A DNA stretch of 64,000 nt from positions 310,001 to 374,000 of the forward strand of contig NZ_JARXVG010000004.1 of NCBI RefSeq assembly GCF_029892485.1, written 5' to 3'. The first letter of the stretch is position 1, and each line of letters begins with the position of its first letter. The stretch is from Variovorax boronicumulans (GTDB lineage Bacteria > Pseudomonadota > Gammaproteobacteria > Burkholderiales > Burkholderiaceae_C). The notes beneath the pieces are model-generated. The model worked only from the letters and a program-made list of their open reading frames with translations. It made no database searches and was not told the DNA's origin. Below, one piece after another: positions 37,016-45,124 of the stretch. A program made the translations under genes and the position numbers.

Positions 37016-38316
37016 GGCGAAGCCTTCGTCGAAAGCGGCAAGGGCGCTGTGGGCGATGGGGACGCGGCCGGCCGGATCACCAGCGCCCACAGCGCGGCAC
37101 CCGCAATCACCTTTAGCACGCAGGGCAGCAGGCAGTAGGCGAGCGACAGCGCCTGCAGCGCCGACGGATCGCGCGCGCCGGGCATGTAGCCGGCCAGGCC
37201 GAGCAGCGGCAAGGCCAGGCCGGCGGCGAGCGCGAGGTTGAGCTTGGTCGCGAAATTCCACCAGCCGAAGTAGGCGCCGGCATGCGGCTGGTCGCCGGCC
37301 TCGGCAATGATCCCGGCCAGCAACGCGCTCGGCAGCACGAGGTCCGCGCCGATTGCGAAACCCGACAGCGCGCAGATGACGAGAAAAGGCACCGCATCGC
37401 CCGCGCCCATCGCGCCGGCCCAGGCGAACACCGCCACCGACATGCACATGCCGCCGAGCCAGCTGCGCGCCAGGCCCCACCGGCGCACGATGCGCAGCCA
37501 CGCCGGGATCGATGCGGCAGCCACCACGAAGTAGAGGCCCAGGAACGCCGGCTCCATCGCGGCCGGCGCGCGCAGCCGGTCCTGCACGAAGAACAGCACC
37601 AGCGTGGCCGGCACCGCGCTCGCGATGCCGTTGAGCACGAACACCGCGAGCAGGCGCCGGAACGCCGCGCGGCGCAGCGGCAGCCGCAGGTCGATCGATG
37701 AATGCGGCGTGGCGCTGCGCGCGGGCCGCGGTGCCTGCGTCCAGAAGACCCATCCCGCCACCAGCAGCACGCCGAACAGCGCGACCGTTGCAGGCAGCCC
37801 CGCCAGCGTCGGCACGACCGATGCCAGCACCACGCCGGCCAGCCCCATGCCTTCGCGCCAGCCGACGATGCGGCCGCGCTGCAGCGCGTCGCCGCCCAGC
37901 ATCGCGCCCCACGACTGGTGCGCAATGCTCAGCATGCTGTAGCCCGCGTAGGTGAGTGCGAGCAGCACGGCCGCGGCCACGAGCAGTGCGCCGTGCCGCG
38001 CCGGGTCGATCAGCAATTGCGGAAAGAAGAGCAGCCCGAAGCCCAGCAGCAGGACACCCGCGGCGACGGCACCGAACCCCAGCACCGCCTGTGCCGAGCG
38101 TGCATGCAGCCGGTCGCTGAGCCGCCCGAGCAGCGGGTCGATCAACGCATCGAGCAGCCGCGCACCGAGCAGCACGGCGCCCAGCGTCGCGAGCGGCACG
38201 CCGAAGGCGCGTGCGTAGTGGTTCGGCAGCAGCACATAGAGCGGCAGCGCGACAAAGGCGAGCGGCAGGCCGAGCAGCCCGTAGCGCACGCCAGCCAGAG
38301 GTCCGAAAGATAACAC
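37012..38316 (-). CDS. MFS transporter, GPH/melibiose-like
   Basis: This 434-residue protein has 12 membrane helices. It shows MFS_2 features: an NHYARAFGVPLATLGAVLLGARLLDALIDPLLGRLSDR region between helices 2 and 3 and YAGYSMLSIAHQSWGAMLGGD in helix 4. The GPH family moves sugars with cations, but members in lipid operons may act on lipids or other compounds. It overlaps the SDR gene by 4 bp and follows the cyclopropane-synthase-like gene by 17 bp. Confidence 0.85.
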   Translation of the reverse strand: MLSFGPLAGVRYGLLGLPLAFVALPLYVLLPNHYARAFGVPLATLGAVLLGARLLDALIDPLLGRLSDRLHARSAQAVLGFGAVAAGVLLLGFGLLFFPQLLIDPARHGALLVAAAVLLALTYAGYSMLSIAHQSWGAMLGGDALQRGRIVGWREGMGLAGVVLASVVPTLAGLPATVALFGVLLVAGWVFWTQAPRPARSATPHSSIDLRLPLRRAAFRRLLAVFVLNGIASAVPATLVLFFVQDRLRAPAAMEPAFLGLYFVVAAASIPAWLRIVRRWGLARSWLGGMCMSVAVFAWAGAMGAGDAVPFLVICALSGFAIGADLVLPSALLAGIIAEAGDQPHAGAYFGWWNFATKLNLALAAGLALPLLGLAGYMPGARDPSALQALSLAYCLLPCVLKVIAGAALWALVIRPAASPSPTAPLPLSTKASP

Positions 38317-38333
38317 GAAGGGCCGCGCCGTCT

Positions 38334-39560
38334 CTAGCGCTTTTGCAGCGTGTACTGCACCACGTCGATGTTGGCCTGCGAGAACGCCGCCTCGCAGTAG
38401 GCGAGGTAGAACTCCCAGATGCGCATGAAGCGCTCGTCGAAACCCAACTGCAGGATCTGGCCGCGCTGCGCCAGGAAGCGCTCGCGCCAGCGGCGCAGCG
38501 TCTCGGCGTAGTCGGCACCGAAGGCGAATTCATCCACCACCGTGAGCCCGGCCGCCTCGGCCTCGCGCCGGAACTCGCGCGGGCAGGGCAGGCAGCCGCC
38601 GGGGAAGATGTACTGCTGGATGAAGTCGGTCGAGTCGATGTAGCGGTCGAAGAGCTGGTCGTCGATCACGATGCTCTGCACGCAGGCGCGGCCCCCGGGC
38701 TTGAGCAGACGGCTCACGCTCTGGAAATACGTCGGCCAGTATTCGCGGCCCACGGCTTCGACCATCTCGATGGAGCAGATGGCATCGAAGGGCGCGTCGT
38801 CGATGTCGCGGTAGTCCTGCAGGCGCAGGTCGGCGGACAGGCCCGCGGTGCGCTGCCGGGCAAAGGCGAGCTGCTCGGTGGAGAGCGTCACGCCCGTGAC
38901 CGAAGCGCCGAAATCGAAGGCTGCCATCTCGGCCAGCGCGCCCCAGCCGCAGCCGATCTCGAGCACCCGGTCGCCGGCTTTCACGCCGGCCAGCTCGAGC
39001 GCGCGGCGCACCTTGGCGCGCTGGGCGTCGGGCATCGGCTTGTCGAAGTTGCCCTCGAACCAGGCCGACGAGTAGTTCATCGTCTCGTCGAGCCAGAGCT
39101 TGTAGAAGGCATTGCCCAGGTCGTAGTGCGCGTGGATGTTGCGGGAACTCCCGGCCTTGCTGTTGCGGTGCATCAGGTGCCGCACGCGGTACACGAGGCG
39201 GCCGAACCAGCTGCCGTAGACCACGTCTTCGATGGCGCGGCGGTTGGCAATGAAGACCTTGATGAGTTCGACCAGGTTCGGCGTGGTCCAGTCGCCCGCG
39301 ATATAGCTCTCGGCAAAACCGATGTCGCCCGACTTGAGCGCAGCCTTGCAGACCTCCCAGTTGCGCAGCGTGAGCGAGGCGGTGAGGTGGCTGCTGCCGG
39401 GCGCGGCGCCGAAGTGGCGTACCGAATCGTCGGGCAGGCGCACCGTGAGCGAACCGTGGGCAAGGCGCTGCAACAGGCCGAGCACGGTGCGCGCGGCGCC
39501 GGGGGCGTCCTGCGGCAGCGAAAAGCGCGAAACGTGGGGGGCGGTGGTGGTCGGGGTCAT
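38334..39560 (-). CDS. Cyclopropane-fatty-acyl-phospholipid synthase family methyltransferase
   Basis: This 408-residue SAM-dependent enzyme acts on unsaturated acyl chains of membrane phospholipids. It has NIHAHYDLGNAFYKLWLDETMNYSSAWF, the SAM site VLEIGCGWGALAEMA, CSIEMVEAVGREYWPTYF and FIQQYIFPGGCLP. It may add a methylene bridge as Cfa does, or make another methylated lipid as relatives in DUF1365-type operons do. Its start overlaps the DUF1365 stop (ATGA). The N-terminal ~100 residues look like a lipid-binding SCP2-like part (RLAHGSLTVRLPDD). Confidence 0.92.
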   Translation of the reverse strand: MTPTTTAPHVSRFSLPQDAPGAARTVLGLLQRLAHGSLTVRLPDDSVRHFGAAPGSSHLTASLTLRNWEVCKAALKSGDIGFAESYIAGDWTTPNLVELIKVFIANRRAIEDVVYGSWFGRLVYRVRHLMHRNSKAGSSRNIHAHYDLGNAFYKLWLDETMNYSSAWFEGNFDKPMPDAQRAKVRRALELAGVKAGDRVLEIGCGWGALAEMAAFDFGASVTGVTLSTEQLAFARQRTAGLSADLRLQDYRDIDDAPFDAICSIEMVEAVGREYWPTYFQSVSRLLKPGGRACVQSIVIDDQLFDRYIDSTDFIQQYIFPGGCLPCPREFRREAEAAGLTVVDEFAFGADYAETLRRWRERFLAQRGQILQLGFDERFMRIWEFYLAYCEAAFSQANIDVVQYTLQKR

Positions 39561-40360
39561 GGGTTCGCCTGCTGCTGTTGCGGATGGTCGCTGGACACGA
39601 AATGAAGGGGCGGTGCGGGCTTCGCGACGAAGGGCACGCGCTTGAGCCAGAGCTTCGCGGCCTGCCAGTGGATGCGTGCGATGAGCCCGAAGGTCATCGC
39701 GGGATAGCGCCAGAGCGCACGCCGTACGCTGGCCGCCGTGAGCGGACCGAGTTCGCCGCTCACGCTGGTCTGCAGCAGCGGGCCGTCGGCGTCGTCGTGG
39801 TCGATGCGTACCACGGTGTGGGCGAATTCGGCATCGACGAAGAAGCGGAAGCGGTAGTCGCCGCTGACCTGGCAGAACGGCGAGACGTGAAAGGCCTTGG
39901 TGGCCTTCAGCTCCATGCCGTAGACCGGGCGGTCCAGCAGGTAGCAGTGGCGCTCGCCGAAGGTGTTATTGACCTCAACCACGATGGCGCGCAGCGCGCC
40001 TTCGGCCGTGTGGCAGTACCAGAAGCTCACCGGCTTGAAGGTGTAGCCGAACACGCGCGGATAGCAGTGCAGCCAGGCTTCGCCGGTCGCGTCGTGGATC
40101 TGGTGGGCGGCCAGCAGGTCGTCGAGCCAGGCCAGGGCGCCGCCTTGCGCGGGCGTGCGGCCGTCGCCGTGGTCGACGTCGTGGAAGGAGAGGGCCGCCC
40201 GGCGATTGAGCGCGAGCGTGTCGCTGCCGTTCGTGCGCAGGGTGCGCATCGGCAGCATCAGGAAATAGGTCGGGTAGACGAAGGCGTTGCGCGCCGGGCG
40301 CAGGCGCGCATGGCGCACCTCGCCGAAGCCCATCAGCGGGAGCGGCAGGGCCTGGTTCAC
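39557..40360 (-). CDS. DUF1365-domain protein
   Basis: This 267-residue protein has DUF1365 features: GEVRHARLRPARNAFVYPTYFLMLPM, LHCYPRVFGYTFKPVSFWYCH, VVEVNNTFGERHCYLL and KAFHVSPFCQV. The start is GTG overlapping the FAD-oxidoreductase stop (GTGA); the frame upstream is antisense-type. The domain is found almost only beside cyclopropane-synthase-like and FAD enzymes. It is thought to take part in fatty-acid or lipid modification; its activity is unknown. Confidence 0.9.
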   Translation of the reverse strand: MNQALPLPLMGFGEVRHARLRPARNAFVYPTYFLMLPMRTLRTNGSDTLALNRRAALSFHDVDHGDGRTPAQGGALAWLDDLLAAHQIHDATGEAWLHCYPRVFGYTFKPVSFWYCHTAEGALRAIVVEVNNTFGERHCYLLDRPVYGMELKATKAFHVSPFCQVSGDYRFRFFVDAEFAHTVVRIDHDDADGPLLQTSVSGELGPLTAASVRRALWRYPAMTFGLIARIHWQAAKLWLKRVPFVAKPAPPLHFVSSDHPQQQQANP

Positions 40361-41709
40361 GCCGGCGCCCTCGTGGCCGTCGTTAAGGCGTCGAACGGTG
40401 CGCCGGACGCCGACACCTGGGCCCGCAGGCCTTCGGCCGCCACGATGCCTGCCTTGAGGCCGTCTTCGTGGAAGCCATAGCCCATCCAAGCGCCAGCGAA
40501 CCAGGTGTTTCGCTGGCCCTGCAAGGTGGGCACCGCCGCCTGCGCGCGGATCGCGGCAAGGTCGAGCACCGGGTGGTCGTAGTCGTATTCGGCCATGACC
40601 TGACTACGCTCGATCTCGCGCACCGGATTCAACGAAACGATCACCGGCTGTTCCCAAGGCAACGGCTGCAGCTTGTTCAGCAGGTAATGCAGGCAGACCC
40701 GGCCCGATTCGCGCTCGCTGGCCGCCGCGCGCTCGTAGTTCCAGGCAGCCCAGGCCGATCGGCGCTGCGGCAGCACCGAGGCGTCGGTGTGGAGCACGGC
40801 GTGGTTCGGCTGGTAGCGGATCGCGCCGAGCACCGCGGCTTCGGCGGGGCTCGCATCGCCTAGCATGGCGAGCGACTGGTCGGAGTGGGTGGCCAGGATC
40901 GCGTGGTCGAAGCGCTCGGTGCCGGCGTCGGTGGCGACCAGCACGCCGTCGCCCGTGCGGGTGATGCGGCGCACAGGGGTGCGCAGGCGCTTGTCCTCCA
41001 GGCCCGCGACGATCTTCTCGACATAGCGGCGGGAGCCGCCGCGCACCGTGCGCCACTGGGGCCTGTTGGCGATCTGGATCAGCCCGTGGTTGTGGCAGAA
41101 GCGGATCATGGTCGCGACCGGGAACGCCAGCATCTGCGCGGTCGAGCAGCTCCAGATGCAGCCCATCATCGGCAGGAAATACCAGTCGCGGAAGGCCGTG
41201 CCGAAGCGGTGGGCGTCCAGGAACTGGCCGAGCGGCTGGGCCAGTTCGCCCTCCGTGCCGGCTTGGGCGATGCGCGTGGTCAGGCGGTTGAATCGCAAGA
41301 GGTCGGCCAGCATGCCGAGGAAGCGCGGATCGGCGAGATTGCGCCGCTGGGCGAACACGGTGGCGAGGCTGTTGCCGCTCCATTCCAGCGGGCCGCCGTT
41401 GTCGCGGGTGGCCTGGACCGAGAACGACATTTCTGACAACGCCGTCTCGACGCCAAGTTCGGCGAACAGACGGATCAGGTTCGGATAGGTGCGGTCGTTG
41501 TAGACCAGGAAGCCGGTGTCGACGCCGTGGGCGACCGGGGTGGCATCGCTGGCCGATCGCGGCAGTTCGATCGTGGCTGTGTGCGCGTGGCCACCGAAGT
41601 AGTCACTGGCTTCGAAGAGGGTGATGCGGGCCGCGTCGCGCAGCGAATGCGCTGCGGCCAGTCCCGAGATGCCGGCGCCGATGATGGCGACTCGAAGGGG
41701 CTGCGTCAT
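40357..41709 (-). CDS. FAD-dependent oxidoreductase (amine-oxidase-like)
   Basis: This 450-residue flavoprotein has the dinucleotide-binding start MTQPLRVAIIGAGISGLAAAH, the FEASDYFGGHA motif and HGVDTGFLVYNDRTYPNLIRLF. It ends with an FAD-contacting TWFAGAWMGYGFHEDGL. This subfamily sits upstream of DUF1365 and cyclopropane-synthase-like genes in many Proteobacteria and is presumed to oxidise lipid acyl chains. The ATG at 41709 starts the conserved fold; upstream frame is open but not conserved-looking. It is the first gene of the five-gene operon; its leader contains a C-rich tract and a long inverted repeat. Confidence 0.9.
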   Translation of the reverse strand: MTQPLRVAIIGAGISGLAAAHSLRDAARITLFEASDYFGGHAHTATIELPRSASDATPVAHGVDTGFLVYNDRTYPNLIRLFAELGVETALSEMSFSVQATRDNGGPLEWSGNSLATVFAQRRNLADPRFLGMLADLLRFNRLTTRIAQAGTEGELAQPLGQFLDAHRFGTAFRDWYFLPMMGCIWSCSTAQMLAFPVATMIRFCHNHGLIQIANRPQWRTVRGGSRRYVEKIVAGLEDKRLRTPVRRITRTGDGVLVATDAGTERFDHAILATHSDQSLAMLGDASPAEAAVLGAIRYQPNHAVLHTDASVLPQRRSAWAAWNYERAAASERESGRVCLHYLLNKLQPLPWEQPVIVSLNPVREIERSQVMAEYDYDHPVLDLAAIRAQAAVPTLQGQRNTWFAGAWMGYGFHEDGLKAGIVAAEGLRAQVSASGAPFDALTTATRAPA

Positions 41710-41934
41710 CGCGGGCCCCGGTTCCGGCGGGAATATAAAAATGCTGCGAGGCGCCCCGACGCGAAGGAGGGAGGGAGGGAGGAGGAGAAGAATCGCCTCG
41801 GGATTTCGACCAGACGGCAAGCGCCCGGAAGACCTCGCAACATGAAAACCGGTGGGCTTTTGCCACCCACGCAAATTATGAGCACGCCCCCGGCGGCACG
41901 GTTCCCGGTGCAGTGGTAAACGTTTGTGACGTTC

Positions 41935-41994
41935 AGTTCACGATTGAGTGGACGCATCGGTAAATAATATTACCGATTCGTATTTTTGTGAACT
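41935..41994. promoter_or_regulatory. Nested inverted repeats upstream of the lipid-modification operon
   Basis: ATCGGTAA (41956-41963) and TTACCGAT (41970-41977) form an 8-bp repeat with a 6-bp AT spacer. Around it AGTTCAC (41935-41941) and GTGAACT (41988-41994) form a second, nearly concentric repeat. The site lies 226 bp before the FAD-oxidoreductase start and just past the peroxidase stop. It could be an operator or the peroxidase terminator hairpin. Confidence 0.45.
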
Positions 41995-42002
41995 GGTCAG
42001 TA

Positions 42003-42617
42003 TTAATTTGTCCCGAGCTGCTTCTCGATGACGTTCACGAAACCGTTTTCGTCCGGCGCCGTCATGCTCGACCAAGCCTGCACGACCTTGCCGTCGCGCC
42101 CGATCAGGTACTTGTAGAAATTCCATTTCGGCGTGGTGCCGGAGGCCTGGGCGAGTTGCTTGAACAGCGGATTGGCGTCCGTCCCGCGCACCGACGACTT
42201 GGCGAACATCGGGAATTTCACGCCGAAAGTGCTTTCGCAGAAGTCGGCGATTTCCTTGTTGGAGCCCGATTCCTGGGAGAAATCGTTCGACGGGAAGCCC
42301 AGCACCACCAGCCCGCGGGCGCGGTATTTCAGGTCCAATGCCTCGAGTCCCTTGTACTGCGGGGTGAAGCCGCAAAAGCTCGCCGTATTGACCACCAGGA
42401 CCACCTTGCCCGAGTACTGGCACAAAGTCTGGGGCTTTTCATCCTGCAGCCGCGGGAAGGTGTGTTGAAGGATCGCCGGGCACCCCGCAGCCTCTGCCGG
42501 AGCGGGCGCGGCAGCCGGTGTCTGGGCGCTCGCCGGGAGCGTCGCTGACAGCCCCGCCACGAGGGAAAAAGCGGGGGCACAGCGCCAGAGCGTCGACAAT
42601 AAGAAAAGGGTTCGCAT
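42003..42617 (-). CDS. Exported glutathione peroxidase
   Basis: This 204-residue thiol peroxidase has a signal peptide (MRTLFLLSTLWRCAPAFSLVAGL, cut near ASAQ) and a ~30-residue linker. The GPx core follows, with peroxidatic Cys82 in VNTASFCGFTPQYKGLE, the LGFPSNDF motif and WNFYKYLIGRDG. Selenocysteine is replaced by Cys, as usual in bacteria. Most bacterial GPx proteins are cytoplasmic; this one should act in the periplasm, probably with thioredoxin-like reductants. An AGGAGC site supports the ATG at 42617. Confidence 0.92.
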   Translation of the reverse strand: MRTLFLLSTLWRCAPAFSLVAGLSATLPASAQTPAAAPAPAEAAGCPAILQHTFPRLQDEKPQTLCQYSGKVVLVVNTASFCGFTPQYKGLEALDLKYRARGLVVLGFPSNDFSQESGSNKEIADFCESTFGVKFPMFAKSSVRGTDANPLFKQLAQASGTTPKWNFYKYLIGRDGKVVQAWSSMTAPDENGFVNVIEKQLGTN

Positions 42618-42747
42618 CGCGGGCTCCTGGTTCAAAAATGGGGGGTGTGCATCCGTGCCGCAACGGCGCACGTATTCGCATCATCGCGCGTCTGTCATGG
42701 GCGCGCCAAACGGGCCGACTAAAATCGGTGGCCATAGAAAGACTTTG

Positions 42748-43605
42748 ATGCTCTATCCGGAACTCTTCAGACAACTCGAATCCGTCCGCTGGGACATGGA
42801 CAAGGACATTCCCTGGCAGTCTTTCGACGCCTCCTTGCTGACGGAAGAGCAGGCCCAGACCATCAAGATGAACGCCATCACCGAGTGGGCGGCGCTGCCG
42901 GCCACCGAGATGTTCCTGCGCGACAACCGCCACGATAGCGATTTTTCCGCCTTCATGTCGATCTGGTTCTTCGAGGAGCAGAAGCACTCCCTGGTGCTGA
43001 TGGAGTACCTCAAGCGCTTCAGCCCCAAGCACGCGCCCACCGAAGCCGAACTGCATGAAGTGCGCTTCGATTTCGACCCGGCCCCCCCGCTTGAGACCCT
43101 CATGCTGCATTTCTGCGGCGAGATCCGCCTGAACCACTGGTACCGCCGCGCCGCCCAGTGGCACACCGAGCCGGTCATCAAGCACATCTACACCACGCTG
43201 AGCCAGGACGAGGCCCGCCACGGCGGCGCGTACCTGCGCTACATGAAGCGTGCGCTCGAGAAGTTCGGCGACGAGGCCCGTGGCGCGTTCACCAAGGTCG
43301 GCGTCCTGATGGCCAGCGCGCGCCGCACCGCCCAGGCCCTTCACCCGACCAACCTGCACGTCAACAAGGCGCTTTTCCCGAACGACACCATCCAGAGCCG
43401 CATGCCCGACCCCGACTGGCTCGAGCACTGGCTCGACAAGCAGATCAAGTTCGACGCCGTCTGGGAAACCAAGGTCGGCGAGCGCATCCTGCACAACCTG
43501 AGCCTCCTGATGAACCGCAGCTTCAAGACCGTGCAGGAGCTGAACCGGTACCGCAAGGAAATCGCCGCCACGCTCGGCCCCAAGCCCGAGTACCAAGGCG
43601 CATAA
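42748..43605 (+). CDS. Ferritin-like diiron protein
   Basis: This 285-residue helical protein has the ligands of a ferritin-like diiron site: Glu46 in ITEWAALP, Glu77/His80 in FFEEQKHS and Glu155/His158 in DEARHGG. They recall acyl-ACP desaturases and related oxygenases, and the length fits that group. The substrate is unknown. The ATG at 42748 starts the conserved part and has a weak AGAAAG site; a promoter probably lies in the 130 bp shared with the divergent peroxidase gene. A strong terminator follows. Confidence 0.8.
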   Translation: MLYPELFRQLESVRWDMDKDIPWQSFDASLLTEEQAQTIKMNAITEWAALPATEMFLRDNRHDSDFSAFMSIWFFEEQKHSLVLMEYLKRFSPKHAPTEAELHEVRFDFDPAPPLETLMLHFCGEIRLNHWYRRAAQWHTEPVIKHIYTTLSQDEARHGGAYLRYMKRALEKFGDEARGAFTKVGVLMASARRTAQALHPTNLHVNKALFPNDTIQSRMPDPDWLEHWLDKQIKFDAVWETKVGERILHNLSLLMNRSFKTVQELNRYRKEIAATLGPKPEYQGA

Positions 43606-43614
43606 CCAGAAACT

Positions 43615-43642
43615 TCGCCCCGCACCCCGGGGCGATTTTTTT
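43615..43642 (+). terminator. Rho-independent terminator of the diiron-protein gene
   Basis: TCGCCCCG (43615-43622), 5-base loop and CGGGGCGA (43628-43635) run into seven T, 10 bp after the stop. Confidence 0.93.
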
Positions 43643-43652
43643 GGCGGTGCGG

Positions 43653-43679
43653 TGTCACAACCCTTCGGCGCCAGACGTC
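43653..43679 (+). promoter_or_regulatory. ECF41-type promoter of the sigma-factor gene
   Basis: TGTCACA (43653-43659) and CGTC (43676-43679) with a 16-bp spacer match the published ECF41 -35/-10 pattern. Transcription would start about seven bases on, almost at the ATG (43689), so the mRNA may be leaderless. The same motif and spacer precede the carboxymuconolactone-decarboxylase gene. Confidence 0.82.
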
Positions 43680-43688
43680 TAATCGGGC

Positions 43689-44570
43689 ATGGACGACCCG
43701 ACCCGCACCTTCGACAGCCACCGTCGCCGCCTGCAGGGCATCGCCTACCGCATGCTCGGTTCCGTTGCCGAGGCCGAAGAGGTGGTTCAAGACGCCTGGC
43801 TGCGCTGGCATGAGGCCGACAAGGCCGGTTTCGACAGCGCCGAAGCCTGGCTCGTGACCGTCGTCACGCGGCTGTCGATCGACCGGCTGCGCACCGCCAA
43901 GGTCCAGCGCGAACACTACATCGGCGCCTGGATGCCCGAGCCCACGCTGACCGAGTCGCCCGACACGCCGGAGGAGTCGCTCGAGCGCGCCGACAACATC
44001 TCCGTCGCCTTCCTCGCCGTGCTCGAACGCCTGGCCCCCGAGGCCCGCGCCGCCTTCCTGATGCGCGAGGTGTTCGACGCCGACTACGACGAAGTGGCCC
44101 GCACCCTCGGCAAGAGCGAAGCCGCCTGCCGCCAGCTGGTGCACCGCGCCAAGGCTCAGGTGCAGGACGCCCGCCCGCGCTACCAGGTCTCGCGCGAAAC
44201 CCACCAGCGCCTGCTGCGCGCCTTCGCCGACGCCGCCGCGCGCGGCAGCATGCAGGACCTGAAGGCGCTGATGACCGAAGAGGTCGAGCTCATCGGCGAC
44301 GGCGGCGGCAAGGTGCAATCCTTCAGCAAGGTTTTGACCGGCAACCAGCGCCTTGCGCAGCTCTACTACTCGCTCTGGCGCCGCATGGGCCCGGTGGTGC
44401 GCATGGAGCTGGTGGACATCAACGGCGAGCCCGGCCTCCTGCGCTTCATCGATGGCGAACTCGAATCGGCGCAGACCTTCGAGATCGAGGAGGAGCGCAT
44501 CGCGCGCATCCGCGTGCAGCGCAATCCCGACAAGCTCGCCCGTATTGCGCAGCGCTTTGCTTTGAAATAG
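43689..44570 (+). CDS. ECF41-family RNA polymerase sigma factor (SigJ type)
   Basis: This 293-residue protein has sigma region 2 (~5-75, FDSHRRRLQGIAYRMLGSVAEAEEVVQDAWLRW) and the linker motif YIGAWMPEP (~78). Region 4 follows (~105-165, LERLAPEARAAFLMREVFDADYDEVARTLG), then a SnoaL-like C-terminal extension. The extension has DGGGKV (~204) and NPDKL (~279), both marks of group ECF41. In this group the extension, not an anti-sigma factor, controls activity. It is followed by a carboxymuconolactone-decarboxylase gene, the usual ECF41 partner and target. Confidence 0.93.
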   Translation: MDDPTRTFDSHRRRLQGIAYRMLGSVAEAEEVVQDAWLRWHEADKAGFDSAEAWLVTVVTRLSIDRLRTAKVQREHYIGAWMPEPTLTESPDTPEESLERADNISVAFLAVLERLAPEARAAFLMREVFDADYDEVARTLGKSEAACRQLVHRAKAQVQDARPRYQVSRETHQRLLRAFADAAARGSMQDLKALMTEEVELIGDGGGKVQSFSKVLTGNQRLAQLYYSLWRRMGPVVRMELVDINGEPGLLRFIDGELESAQTFEIEEERIARIRVQRNPDKLARIAQRFALK

Positions 44571-44581
44571 TTCGCGCGGCA

Positions 44582-44608
44582 TGTCACAGGGCCGATGGCT
44601 GGCCCGTC
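44582..44608 (+). promoter_or_regulatory. ECF41-type promoter of the carboxymuconolactone-decarboxylase gene
   Basis: TGTCACA (44582-44588) and CGTC (44605-44608) have a 16-bp spacer, identical in both boxes and spacing to the promoter of the sigma-factor gene. It starts 11 bp after the sigma stop; the gene begins 51 bp further on. Confidence 0.85.
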
Positions 44609-44659
44609 TTCAGTGGGTAGGAAGCAGATTTTTTTCAACCCATCCACTGGAGCCTTCTC

Positions 44660-45121
44660 ATGAACACGACCCCTCGCCTGAACTGGTTCAAGACCATCCC
44701 CAAGACCTTCGAAGCCATCCTGGCCGTCAGCGCCAGCATCGACGCGAGCACCGTCGGCAAGACGACGCTCGACTTCGTCTTCGCGCGCGTCTCGCAGATC
44801 AACGGCTGCGCCTACTGCCTCGACATGCATGTGCGCGACCTGCGCAAGCAAGGCGAAGGATGGCAGCGCATCAACAGCCTGGCCACCTGGCGCGAAGTGA
44901 GCTTCTTCAACGAGCGCGAACGCGCGGCGCTGGCTTGGGCCGAATCGCTCACGCGGCTGGCCGACAGCCATGAGGAGCGCGATGCCGAGTTCGCGGCCCT
45001 GAAAGCCCAGTTCAGCGACGTCGAGATCGCCGAACTCACCGTGGCGGTCGCGCAGATCAACACCTGGAATCGCATCAACGTCGGCATGCGCATGCCGGTC
45101 GTCGCCAAGCCGCTGGATTGA
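44660..45121 (+). CDS. Carboxymuconolactone decarboxylase / AhpD-like protein (ECF41 partner)
   Basis: This 153-residue protein has the AhpD-type redox pair Cys50/Cys53 in NGCAYCLDMHVRDLRKQG with the nearby His57. It ends NTWNRINVGMRMPV, typical of the AhpD/YnjA-like group. Such proteins act as peroxidases or in peroxide-dependent redox chemistry. In ECF41 modules one of a few oxidoreductase types is always beside the sigma factor. Its own ECF41 promoter lies upstream, so the sigma factor above should drive it. It is convergent with rlpA (3-bp gap). Confidence 0.92.
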   Translation: MNTTPRLNWFKTIPKTFEAILAVSASIDASTVGKTTLDFVFARVSQINGCAYCLDMHVRDLRKQGEGWQRINSLATWREVSFFNERERAALAWAESLTRLADSHEERDAEFAALKAQFSDVEIAELTVAVAQINTWNRINVGMRMPVVAKPLD

Positions 45122-45124
45122 ATT

